The notes beneath the pieces are model-generated. The model did no database searches, was not told the DNA's origin, and was given only the letters and a program-made list of their open reading frames with translations. DNA of 64,000 nucleotides from Syngnathus acus. Taxonomy: Eukaryota > Chordata > Actinopteri > Syngnathiformes > Syngnathidae. The stretch is taken from positions 7,723,412-7,787,411 of the forward strand of contig NC_051102.1 in NCBI RefSeq assembly GCF_901709675.1, given 5' to 3'. The stretch's first letter is position 1, and each line of letters starts with the position of its first letter. Shown piece by piece: positions 49,504 to 59,780 of this stretch. A program made the translations under genes and the position numbers.

Positions 49504-49960
49504 TGTAACTGGACATAGAACATATAAAATCCATTACAGTTGTGTTTAGAATCTTATCCTAAACATGCTACTATTCGGGGTTCATCATGCTAACGACGAG
49601 CACAGAGGTTACACATGAAGGACAACTGGGAGTCACGTTAAACATGATCAAAATTTTAAGAAAATGCTTAGAAATGTGACCAGGGTTAATTGAAACATAC
49701 AACATACGTGATCACGAATTGATTATCGTACAGTGGCAATATAAAACTTAAGCGTTACAAAACAGAAGCGTCACTTTTTTGTAGCGTTTACGGTAACCCT
49801 TTTTTCCCTTCAAATCAGTCTTACCTGTGTATATATATTAACGTTATTTGACTAAATCGTGAGTAAAATACCCAGCTTTCGGAATCCCCTGGGCCTCAAC
49901 TCGCACGTACGAAGGAGGAAATGGACCGGCTCGATTCGTGATGTAACTACCATTGCACGC

Positions 49961-49973
49961 ACGTGTGACGTCA
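49961..49973. promoter_or_regulatory. Hypoxia-element core plus perfect CRE upstream of higd1a
   Basis: ACGTG (49961-49965), the core of a hypoxia response element, directly abuts the palindromic CRE TGACGTCA (49966-49973). Both are about 140 bases upstream of the likely non-coding first exon's donor, so they fall in or near the higd1a promoter. Human HIGD1A is hypoxia-inducible. Motif evidence only. Confidence 0.4.
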
Positions 49974-51298
49974 CAGGATATGTGATTTCTGGTGCGTTCG
50001 AAGACACAAGTGAAAATGATAAACACTATGGTGTGAAGCACGTCACGTATTGTTTTTTAAAAATCCAATTAGTAGATTGATTGATTGATGGTCAAAGAAC
50101 ACATTACCAGTAGATTGGGATTAGATGAAACTGCGGCGAACCTTAGGGCCCGTGTTCGGGGTCAGTCATGGAATAAAGACGTGTCCCTTACTTCTGCCAC
50201 AAAACTATTACATCCTACAATTGAACGTAACATCGGCTGTACAATGCCGGAAGCAATCAAAGAACGTACACTTGAACCAAGAGAAGTCCCGTAAGTACCT
50301 CGGGCGTAACATATCGTTCACTCATTGTCGCATAAATTACGGAGCCTATACTCTAAATTTCCGAGTCTAAAATATATTGAGTCATGTTTCTCTACTTCTC
50401 GTTTACTTGCGCCCAGATATTTCCTATATCATGTCGGTCTTTGATCTCGCTTACCCAGAAAATAACTGTTTCAATGATCAAACGACGAAGGACGGAAATG
50501 GAAGAGAAATCTTACGGATCCTCTTTGTGGTGACGTAATTTTAAGGCGCCTTGTTGGTATGGCAACCGCACGTTTTCATATCGTGCCGTAGCCAACAATT
50601 TTGCCAAAAATATCACTTTCATGTCTACTAATTTTGCAATAATCTCAACCGATTTGTTTATGCTTTTGTAATGTTACATTTTAGAGATACTTCATTGAAA
50701 TCTTGTATTTACCACACAAAGTGTCAAACAGTCGATGTAAAACGAAAAAATGTCATGCCCGGCTTGGTGAATACCTACATTGTGACTGGCGTCCATAAGG
50801 TGACGCTAGATGCTCAGTGTAGTTAGCCGCCTGTAAAGTGACGTCACAATTTTTTCTTTTTTTAAGATTCTGTATGGATAATATCACGTTCAGCGTGGGA
50901 AGTTGAAGTGGAACCCCGAGAGAGCAACAGATTGCATGCAGGATCACTTTTTAGGTAGTGTACATAAAATTGTTGCTAGGCAAAGGTCAACTTTATGGAG
51001 CTTTAAAAAGGTTCCCAGTGTGTAAGATACAATCAGTAAGATACAATCACTGTGTCACAAAAATGTTTTTTTCCCCGCCTTTCGTGATCAACAATGAGTA
51101 ACAACGGAAACAGCTGTTTCTACTTGAGCCTGTAAAGCTGGATTTTTCCATCAGCCTGTAAATGTGACACCAACAGCTAGAAATGAAGACTGCCTCATGG
51201 AGTCAAATTAAGAGCATATGTGGTGCTTGTAAATTTAAAAAATAGAAGCCAGCTGAGTTCCAGGAAAACTGAAAACTATGGGAGGGGCCAAAACAGCA
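49974..51298. other. Intergenic, higd1a to first cyp8b1
   Basis: No gene was recognised. At 50553-50566 there is a second X-box-like sequence, GTTGGTATGGCAAC, with a TGACGTAA site near 50531 and a short GC-richer patch, which looks promoter-like although no cilium gene starts here. The rest is AT-rich without clear repeats. Confidence 0.5.
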
Positions 51299-51306
51299 TT
51301 TATACT
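51299..51306 (+). promoter_or_regulatory. TATA-like box of first cyp8b1
   Basis: TTTATACT lies about 60 bases before the ATG, which implies a short 5' UTR. The same position in the second copy reads TTTATATT (55804-55811). Confidence 0.5.
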
Positions 51307-51359
51307 CTGACCGTGGACCTTCTTTCCAAAGCATACTTGTTCAGTCAGAGGGATCAGTC

Positions 51360-52892
51360 ATGGGTGGGCCGGTGCTGCCGATACTTGTTGCGCTCTTCAC
51401 GGCACTGATGGGAGGATTGTATCTTCTTGGGGTGTTCAGACGGCGGAGGCCCGGAGAGCCCCCTCTGGACAAGGGTCTCCTCCCTTGGCTGGGCCACGTC
51501 CTGGAGTTCCGCAGGGACACGGCAAAGTTCCTGCAGAGGATGCAGGAGAAGCATGGCGACGTGTTCACCATCCAGCTGGGGGGCTTCTACATCACTTTCC
51601 TGCAGGACCCCTTGTCCTTCGGTCCGTTTGTCAAGGAGAGCCGGGAGAAGCTGGACTTCAACATGTTCGCCAAGCACCTGGTGAACAGGGTCTTTGGCTA
51701 CTGGTCACCCCACAGCGAGCATCATCACCTGCAGCAATCCAGTAACAAGTACCTGAAGGGGGACGGGTTGGAGATCCTTACACAGTCCATGACGAGCAAC
51801 CTTCAGAACCTGATGCTGCACGACCTCGGCAAAGAGCAGCGTGCCTGGACAGAGGACGGCCTTTTCATGTACTGCTACAATATCGTGTTCAGGGCGGGCT
51901 ACCTGTCCCTGTATGGCAACGTGTCCCCCAAATCCGAGGACGGCTCGGAGAAGGCCAAAGAGAAGGACAGGGTGGAGTCGGAGGCCTTGTTCTACAAGTT
52001 CCGTAAGTACGATCAGCTCTTCCCGAACCTGGCGTATGGTGTCCTGGCTCCCAAGAGGAGGCTGGAACTGCGAAGGCTCATGGACTACTTTTGGGATGCT
52101 CTGGCGGTGCGCAAGGTCAAGAGCAAAGACAACATCAGCGGTTGGGTGTGGGAAATGCAGCAGGTGCGCGAGGAGATGGGCATGGACGAGGCCATGATCG
52201 ACAGGTACATGTTTCTCCTCCTGTGGGCCTCGCAGGGCAACACGGGCCCATCTGCTTTCTGGCTACTGCTCTACATTATGAAGAACCCAGACGCCATGGC
52301 GGCCATCAAGGCCGAGGTGGACCAGATTGTCCGTGAGTCGGGCCAGGAAGTGAAGCGCGGCGAGCCATTACTGAACGTGACGCGAGAGATGCTGATGAAG
52401 ACCACCATCATGGACAGCGCTGTGGAAGAGACCCTAAGACTGTGCGCTGCACCCCTTCTCACCAGGGCCGTGCTCCAGGACATGACGCTGAAGATGGCAG
52501 ACGGCCAAGAGTTCCTCATCCGCAAGGGGGACAGGATGGCAGTCTTCCCTTACACTGGCGTGCAAATGGACCCGGGCATCCACCCCGACCCGATGTCCTT
52601 CAAGTACGACCGCTTCCTCAACCCCGACGGGAGCAAGAAGACGGAGTTTTACAAAGACGGCAAGAAGGTGAAGTACTACACCATGCCCTGGGGAGCCGGG
52701 GTGTCAATCTGCCCCGGCCGCTTCTTCGCCACTAATGAGCTAAAGCAGTTCATCTTCCTCATGCTGGTCTACTTTGAGTTTGAGCTTCTGGATCCCAACA
52801 CAGAGGTCCCCAAAGTCGATGTCCGGCGATGGGGCTTTGGAACCATGCAGCCCGACAAAGAAGTTCCCTTCCGATACAGACTCAGATATTAA
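51360..52892 (+). CDS. cyp8b1: Sterol 12-alpha-hydroxylase (CYP8B1), tandem copy 1, 510 aa
   Basis: This single-exon P450 encodes an ER-bound enzyme that 12-alpha-hydroxylates 7-alpha-hydroxy-4-cholesten-3-one on the way to cholic-type bile acids. Lack of introns is a hallmark of CYP8B1 across vertebrates. Residues 3-22 form the membrane anchor. The I-helix (about 285-302) reads WASQGNTGPSAFW, with Asn where most P450s have an acidic residue, as in the CYP7/CYP8 families. The ExxR motif is VEETLRL (about 354-360). The heme loop is WGAGVSICPGRFF with Cys451. Length is close to human (501 aa). The start is the first ATG after the TATA-like box, with G at -3 and +4. The human relative is also near HIGD1A and CCDC13. 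Copy 2 differs at scattered residues. Confidence 0.94.
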   Translation: MGGPVLPILVALFTALMGGLYLLGVFRRRRPGEPPLDKGLLPWLGHVLEFRRDTAKFLQRMQEKHGDVFTIQLGGFYITFLQDPLSFGPFVKESREKLDFNMFAKHLVNRVFGYWSPHSEHHHLQQSSNKYLKGDGLEILTQSMTSNLQNLMLHDLGKEQRAWTEDGLFMYCYNIVFRAGYLSLYGNVSPKSEDGSEKAKEKDRVESEALFYKFRKYDQLFPNLAYGVLAPKRRLELRRLMDYFWDALAVRKVKSKDNISGWVWEMQQVREEMGMDEAMIDRYMFLLLWASQGNTGPSAFWLLLYIMKNPDAMAAIKAEVDQIVRESGQEVKRGEPLLNVTREMLMKTTIMDSAVEETLRLCAAPLLTRAVLQDMTLKMADGQEFLIRKGDRMAVFPYTGVQMDPGIHPDPMSFKYDRFLNPDGSKKTEFYKDGKKVKYYTMPWGAGVSICPGRFFATNELKQFIFLMLVYFEFELLDPNTEVPKVDVRRWGFGTMQPDKEVPFRYRLRY

Positions 52893-53495
52893 AGATGGAC
52901 TAACCATGGAGCAAAATATAGACTATTTAAAAGGGAACAATCCCAAAAAGCGGGCACCTGCTTGGAAAGAGTTTTCCGATGAGAACACTCTACGTAGGCA
53001 ATGTTGTATACTAAATCATTATTTTCATCATTTTTATGTAGTGCTCAACAAAAGTATCGAGATTGCTTTGAGTAACGTTCTGATACATTTGTTGGGAAAC
53101 TAATATATATCTGCTTGTAAATATTTCAACGGCTTGAAGTGATGGATATATTTTAAATACTTTTGTTTCAAATGAAGGTCACGTAGAATGAAAATTAAAG
53201 TCTGGAAAGGAGTAGAGCTCTCTCAGAAGGTAACGCACTTTGTGATGAAGAACAGCTGTGCACAACTTGCAAAATGTGGGACCGCTTAACATGCTTGGCG
53301 GATTTGCCTCGGGATTGAGTTTAAATGATTTTGGAAGATTCTATTCATTAAAAAAATAAATCAATAAAAGCAGTTGTAATTATGTGTAAATGGAATGTTG
53401 ACACTTTAGTATGTAGTCCAGCATACTTTTTGTTTCACTTGGTTTGTGTTTTAGTCTCGGATCAACAGGATGTGTTGCATCAACTTACCTCATAA

Positions 53496-53501
53496 AATAA
53501 A
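53496..53501 (+). terminator. Candidate poly(A) signal, cyp8b1 copy 1
   Basis: AATAAA in CATAAAATAAAGTG. The matching hexamer in copy 2 is at 57888-57893. Earlier AATAAA hexamers near 53355 and 53363 could give a shorter 3' UTR. Confidence 0.45.
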
Positions 53502-55768
53502 GTGTGGAAAAAAAATACTGTGTGCTTGTGTTTCATCACAATGGTTAATGATCGTATGATAATTGCAAGGGCAGATATCGAAGCGATGCATAAAATTGTT
53601 TCCATCTGGCCGATTCCCAAAAATATTCCCAGATGCAAAGTAATAGTTAGCTTCTGTACGTTCTACTTCGTCTCTCCCAAATAAAACGGTCACTGACTTT
53701 GCTGAGTCATTTCACATTTATATAAGCAATAGCAAGTGGAATTTTGGGGTTCAAAATGTCCCAATAAAAAAGGAGTAAACCATGTCCAATCTTATAAAAG
53801 TTCCAAAGTTACGGCCTTGGAGAGAAACGTTCACATGCAATTCACATTAAAGTCTGCCCGCTGTACACATCGGGAACATTCCAAGTGTTTTGTTCCTCCG
53901 CCAAACTGTGCTCAAGGTTCCATCTTGGAAGAAAAATAAATCTCCCTTGGTGTGCCTAAATCTGAATAAAAAATAAGTGTGTTTTTTTCAATACAGTGGT
54001 ACCGCAACGTTTCACCCAGTCATGTCTAGTTGCTCTGGAGTAACCTTCTCTATTGATCGATCGGCTGATGTAAACACACAACATTGTTTGTAGTCAGTCA
54101 CTAATGCGGGATGTCCACACAGAGAGATGCATACAAGTCAGGCCTCTGTCACAAAAAAACTGTGTTACTGGCTGCTTTGGTTATTTTTGAAATGCTGATC
54201 AGAAATGTTGCTGCGTCATTTAAGGAGGTTTATTGACTTATTCATCGACTTCAAACTACCGGTCGACATGACATCATCGGTTAGCCAATTTGTGAGGCAG
54301 TGAAATTTATTTGTTTCCTGTCGTATTTGAACTTATCATCGACCGTAATCGGCGCACGTAACTGGACTTTGGCATCGACATTTTCGCACATTGTACAATA
54401 CATTTGTTCCAAGAAGCTGGCCAATCTTTTGTGCTATCCACTGAATGAACCCAACAGTTCCAGCGTCATCAAACTGGGCACGACATTCTTAAGTCATAAA
54501 ATACATTTTACCCTTGATGTAATCTAAAGCATTAAAATACAACATGCATCTACTTAGTCTCCATTGTCATTCCATGTTTGTTTACAAAAAGCGGTTTGCA
54601 CTTAATATTTACTGCAAAAATTATTTCGCCAATATGCACCGTACAAAGTTTTTGTCATTGAAGTTTGACGGCTACATTTCATAGCTGGACGTGACGCCTC
54701 AGCATCAGAAAGAAGTGACACATAAAGTCAAAGAAGAAGCACGGCTTTTGTTTTGACACAGTGATTGACAAAAAGGGGAGTCCGGCTAGATTTGTGTCAA
54801 CAAAAGAAAAAAAAAAAAAAAAAGTCCTCTGCGCCCAGCTGAGGAAAAAATGCCTTTGGGAATAACCTTTGGAAAACTGCCAAAGAAGCATTCGCAACAA
54901 GCCAGCATTACTTTAACATTAGCTGCAAAAATGTTTTGTGCTATTGTGTAAGCTGAATGAATGGATTTTGGACGGCGAGAGCCCATCCAATCAGGTGGCT
55001 GCCTTTTCGCCCCCACCCTGCTGACAGACTTACAAAAAAAAACATGAATGGAGCTGGAGTGAAAATGTTTACTAAAGAAAGTCATCATCGGCGGGCGAAC
55101 AATGGCGGCCTTAACGCTCTCCTGAGAGCGCTGCCTGTACTTGGTGGGGATCGCTTTTGATGAGAAATGAGCCATTGTCTCACTTGCTGTTGTCTTGTGC
55201 GAGCGTAGCGCGACAATGCCTCTGTTTTGGAGTCATTTACTCGTGACAGGTATTCGGACGGTGTGTGTGCTAATATTTTGGAAGGATCAGTGATTGCTAC
55301 GTAAAATCTGCGATCCAATTGTTGCGTCACATTTAGCTTTAGCGTAGCACTGCAAGGGCCCTTGATCAGGCTTTTGAGACATCAAAGAATCTGCTGTGGT
55401 ACTTGTTTGCATTCTCGCAGTGTGATGTCCGTTTGTTTACATACTCGCTGGGGTCGTTGCACCTGGACTGTTTGTCATCCCACCACGGCGCAGCAGGCCA
55501 CATGATAGAACAGGGTCCCATTTATCCGGTTAAAGATCCCTTGAAGAGACGAAAAATGGTTAATCCTCCTGTTTATGTTTTTACTTTTGTACACCATAAA
55601 TGTTCACGGGTCATTTTTTGGTACACCAAAAACCTTTACAGGTCAACAAGACCCGCTGCACGTTTAACCATTACAAAAACAGAACACATTAAAAAAACAT
55701 TTGATCCCTACCACAACCACTCTTCTTGTCCCTCAAGTCACAGCCAGGTCAATATGTTATTATTATAT
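53502..55768. other. Non-coding tail of duplication unit 1
   Basis: No gene was recognised. The segment from about 54170 onward is repeated at 58130-59780 with few differences. Short open frames are shared by both copies, but have no recognised domain and contain stops in one copy or the other. Confidence 0.55.
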
Positions 55769-55803
55769 TAAAACTGAAAACTATGGGAGGGGCCAAAACA
55801 GCG

Positions 55804-55811
55804 TTTATATT
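55804..55811 (+). promoter_or_regulatory. TATA-like box of second cyp8b1
   Basis: TTTATATT, at the same spacing to the ATG as in copy 1. The flanking GGGAGGGGCCAAAACAGC is also shared. Confidence 0.5.
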
Positions 55812-55864
55812 CTGGCCGTGCATCTTCTTTCCAAAGCATACTTGTTCTGTCAGAGGGATCAGTC

Positions 55865-57397
55865 ATGGGTGGGCCGGTGCTGCCGATACTTGTTGCGCTC
55901 TTCACGGCACTGATGGGAGGATTGTATCTTCTTGGGATGTTCAGACGGCAGAGGCCAGGAGAGCCCCCTCTGGACAAGGGTCTGCTCCCTTGGCTGGGCC
56001 ACGTCTTGGAGTTCCGCAGGAACATGTTTAAGTTCCTGCGGAGGATGCAGGAAAAGCATGGCGAGGTCTTCACCGTCCAGCTGAGCGGCTTCTATGTCAC
56101 CTTCCTGCAGGACCCCTTGTCCTTCGGACCGTTCGTCAAGGAGAGCCGGGAGAAGCTGGACTTCAACAAGTACGCCAAGCAACTGGTGCACAGGGTCTTC
56201 GGCTACTGGTCACCTCACAGTGAGCATCATCACCTGCAGCAATCCAGCAACAAGTATCTGAAGGGGGACGGGTTGGAGGTCCTCACACAGGCCATGACGA
56301 ACAACCTTCAGGACCTGATGCTGCACGACCTCGGCAAAGAGCAGCGTGCCTGGACAGAGGATGGCCTTTTCATGTACTGCTACAATATTGTGTTCAGGGC
56401 GGGCTACCTGGCCCTGTATGGCAACGTGTCCCCCAAGTCCGAGGACGGCTTGGAAAAGGCCAAAGAGAAGGACAGGGTGGAATCGGAGGCCTTGTTCTAC
56501 AAGTTCCGTGCGTACGATCAGCTCTTCCCCAACCTCACGTACGGTATCCTGCCTCCCAAGAAGAAACTGGAAGCGCGAGGGCTCCTGGAATACTTCTGGG
56601 ATACTTTGGCGGTGCACAAGGTGAAGACTAAAGACAACACCAGCGGTTGGGTGTGGGAAATGCAGCAGGTGCGGGAGGAGATGGGCATGGACAAGGCCAT
56701 GATCGACAGGTACATGTTACTCCTCCTGTGGGCCTCGCAGAGCAACACGGGCCCATCTGCTTTCTGGCTGCTGATGTACATCATGAAGAACCCGGACGCC
56801 ATGGCGGCCGTCACAGCCGAGGTGGACCGGATCGTTCGTGAGTCGGGCCAGGAAGTGAAGCGCGGCGGGCCGTTACTGAACGTGACGTATGAGATGCTGT
56901 TGAAGACCACCGTCATGGACAGCGTCGTAGAGGAGACCCTAAGACTCCGCGCCGCGCCCCTTCTCGTCAGGGGCGTGCTCCAGGACATGTCGCTGAAGAT
57001 GGCAGACGGCCGGGAGTTCCTCATCCGCAAGGGGGACAGGGTGGCGACCTTCCCATACACTTGCGTGCACACGGACCCGGGCGTCCACCCTGACCCGCTG
57101 ACCTTCAAGTACGACCGCTTCCTCAATCCCGACGGGAACAAGAAGACGGAGTTTTACAAAGACGGCAAGAAGGTGAAATACTACACCATGCCCTGGGGCG
57201 CCGGCGTGTCAATCTGCCCCGGCCGCTTCTTTGCCAATAACGAGCTCAAGCAGTTCATCTTCCTCATGCTGGTCTACTTTGAGTTTGAGCTTTTGGATCC
57301 CAAAACGGAGGTCCCCGAAATAGACGTCCGGCGTTGGGGATTTGGAACCATGCACCCCGACAGAGAAGTTCCCTTCCGATACAGACTCAGATATTAA
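55865..57397 (+). CDS. cyp8b1: Sterol 12-alpha-hydroxylase (CYP8B1), tandem copy 2, 510 aa
   Basis: This is an intact single-exon duplicate of the gene at 51360-52892, of identical length and without frameshifts. All P450 landmarks are kept: membrane anchor, I-helix WASQSNTGPSAFW, ExxR (VEETLRL), heme loop WGAGVSICPGRFF with Cys451. Changes from copy 1 are scattered, for example SQGN to SQSN in the I-helix and a cluster near residues 235-260 (AYDQLFPNLTYGILPPKKKLEA). They leave a full open frame and conserved motifs, so both copies are probably functional. The I-helix change lies close to the substrate pocket and might alter specificity. That is inference. Confidence 0.94.
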   Translation: MGGPVLPILVALFTALMGGLYLLGMFRRQRPGEPPLDKGLLPWLGHVLEFRRNMFKFLRRMQEKHGEVFTVQLSGFYVTFLQDPLSFGPFVKESREKLDFNKYAKQLVHRVFGYWSPHSEHHHLQQSSNKYLKGDGLEVLTQAMTNNLQDLMLHDLGKEQRAWTEDGLFMYCYNIVFRAGYLALYGNVSPKSEDGLEKAKEKDRVESEALFYKFRAYDQLFPNLTYGILPPKKKLEARGLLEYFWDTLAVHKVKTKDNTSGWVWEMQQVREEMGMDKAMIDRYMLLLLWASQSNTGPSAFWLLMYIMKNPDAMAAVTAEVDRIVRESGQEVKRGGPLLNVTYEMLLKTTVMDSVVEETLRLRAAPLLVRGVLQDMSLKMADGREFLIRKGDRVATFPYTCVHTDPGVHPDPLTFKYDRFLNPDGNKKTEFYKDGKKVKYYTMPWGAGVSICPGRFFANNELKQFIFLMLVYFEFELLDPKTEVPEIDVRRWGFGTMHPDREVPFRYRLRY

Positions 57398-57887
57398 AGA
57401 TGCAATCAAGTCGGCCTGATCTACCACCATCCCAAAAAGTGGGCACCTGGCTTTAGACACAGCATGTAAAGAAGAAAAATCAGCCACCACAATTTGTCTC
57501 AGTCTGATGAATTAGCATATTGCGTCACAAAACCAATCACTTTGCTTTCAGTCGATTGCACAGTTTAAACCGTTTTCTCCATTTGTCAGATGCAATCGTG
57601 GGTGTGCCAAATTAGTAGATCATCTTTTTGCATGCTCAATCTGGTTTGCACAAACCTTTAGTCGGACCGCTTGACATACTTGGCGGGTTAGCCTCAGGAT
57701 TAAGTTTAAAATGATGATGGAAGAATGTATTTATTAAAATAATCAATAAAGCAGTTGTAATTATGTATAGATGTAACTGCTGTCAATTTGACACAGAATT
57801 GGTATGTAGTCTCATACTTTTTTTTCACTTGGTTTGTGTTTTAGTCTCAGATCAACACGATGTGTTCAGCCTAAACCTTCCTCATAA

Positions 57888-57893
57888 AATAAA
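57888..57893 (+). terminator. Candidate poly(A) signal, cyp8b1 copy 2
   Basis: AATAAA in CATAAAATAAAGTATG, at the equivalent place to the copy 1 signal. Confidence 0.45.
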
Positions 57894-59780
57894 GTATGAA
57901 AAAAAATACTGTGTGTTTGTGTTTCATCAGAATGGTTAATGATTGTGTGATAATTGCAAGGGCAGAAATCGAACGCAATGCACAAGTAGTACCCGTCTGT
58001 GTCTCCATCATAAAATATTTCTTTACTGTACAGTCCATGTTTTCAGTATCACGTTAGCATTTGTAACTGGCACACAAGTATAGAAATAAACCAGCCGCTA
58101 ATTCACTAACTACAGCCCTTTGACGCTGTGATTAGCGACTCGTCAATCAGTTGCTGCGTCATTTAAGGAAGTGGTTTATTGACTTATTCATTGACTTCAT
58201 CGGTTATCCAATTTGAGAGGCGTGAGGGTTCATAAAGTTGTTTCCTGTCGTATTTGACTTTTCATCGACTGTAATCGGCGTACGCAACTGGACTTTGGCA
58301 TCGACACTTTCATACATTGTACAATACATTTGTTCCAAGAAGCTGGCCAATCTTTTGTGATATCCACTGAATGAACCCAACAGTTCCAGCGTCATCAAAC
58401 TGGGCACGACATTCTTAAGTCATAAAATAAATGTTACCCTTGATGTAATCTATAGCATTAAAATACAACATGCACCTACTTAGTCTCCATTGTCATTCCA
58501 TGTTTGTTTACAAAAAGCCCGGCAGGGTTTGCACTTAAAATTTACTGCAAAAGATATTTCACCAACATGCACTGTACAAAGTTTTTGTCATTGAAGTTTG
58601 ATGGCTACATTTCATAGCTGGACGTGACGCCTCAGCATCAGAAAGAAGTGACACATAAAGTCAAAGAAGAAGCACGGCTTTTGTTTTGACACAGTGTTTG
58701 ACAAAAAGAGGAGTCCGGCTAGATTTGTGTCAACAAAAGAAAAAAAAAAAAAAAGTCCTCTGCACCCAGCTGAGGAAAAAATGCCTTTGGGAATAACCTT
58801 TGGAAAACTGCCAAAGAAGCATTCGCAACAAATAGCAACAAGGCAGCACTGCTTTAACATTAGCTGCAAAAATATTTTGTGCTATTGCGTAAGTTGAATG
58901 AATGGATTTTGGACGGCGAGAGCCCGTCCAATCTGGTGGCTGCCTTTTCGCCTCCATCCTGCCGACAGACTTACAAAAAAAAACATGAATGGAGCTGTAG
59001 TGAAAATGATTACTAAAGAAAGTGTCAGAGTGGCGGGCAAACAATGGAGGCCTTGACGGAGGCCAGCTCTGCTCTCCTGAGAGCGCTGCCTGTACTTGGT
59101 GGGGATCGCTTTTGATGAGAAATGAGCCATTGTCTCACTTGCTGTTGTCGTGTGCGAGCGCAGCGCGACAATGCCTCTGGACACTCGCTCAGCATGCTCA
59201 TCCATAAAACGTACAAAAGATCGCCGCTCTATCCAAGTGGACAGGTAAGAAAGGCACTTTTGGAGTAGCTTGCTCGTAATACGAATTCGGACCGTTTGTG
59301 TGTGTGTGTGATGATATTTGGAAAGATCAGTGATTGCTACGTAAAATCTGTGACCCAATTGTTGCGTCATATTTAACTTTCACGCAGAACTGCAAGGGCC
59401 CTTGATCAGGCTTTTGACACGACAAAGAATCTGCTGAGGTACTTGTTTGCATTCTCACAGTGTGATGTCCGTTTGTTTACATACTCGCTGAGGTCGTTGC
59501 ACCTGGACTGTTTGTCATCCCACCACGGCGCAGCAGGCCACATGATAGGTCATGGTCCCATTTATCCAGTCAAAGATCCCTCGAAGGGACAAAAAATGGT
59601 TAACCCTCCTGTTTATGTTTGTACTTTTGTACACTCAAAAATGTTCTCGGGTTGTTTGTTTTGGTACACCAAAAACTTTTACAGGTCAACCAGACTCGCT
59701 GAATGTTTAACCATTAACAAAGAAAAAAATTATAAAAGGGTGTCCTTTTTTCATCTTGTCCCTAAAGTCCCTCAATAAAT

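Larger units (their letters stand above)
51262..55768 (+). repeat. Tandem segmental duplication, unit 1 (about 4.5 kb)
   Basis: This unit starts near GAAAACTATGGGAGGGGCC and contains a cyp8b1 gene plus about 2.8 kb of 3' flank. The next unit repeats the same order. The two start codons are exactly 4,505 bases apart. About 460 bases near 53730-54160 have no counterpart in unit 2, so tail positions are offset by only about 4,040. Confidence 0.85.
55769..59780 (+). repeat. Tandem segmental duplication, unit 2 (about 4.0 kb)
   Basis: This unit repeats promoter, cyp8b1 coding sequence, 3' UTR and non-coding tail of unit 1 in the same order and orientation. Similarity fades near 59780. Indels include a longer insert near 59200-59300 (CTCGCTCAGCATGC and following), absent from unit 1. 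Confidence 0.85.

Noticed and set aside
51427-52735. Arg/Ser-rich and Gly-rich frames inside cyp8b1
   Set aside because: They are alternative-frame shadows of the GC-rich P450 coding sequence. The same happens in copy 2.
55403-55771. Open frame beginning MFAFSQCDVRLFTY, repeated at 59443
   Set aside because: It is shared by both units, but the frames diverge and break at the ends, and I recognise no domain. I treat it as duplicated non-coding DNA.
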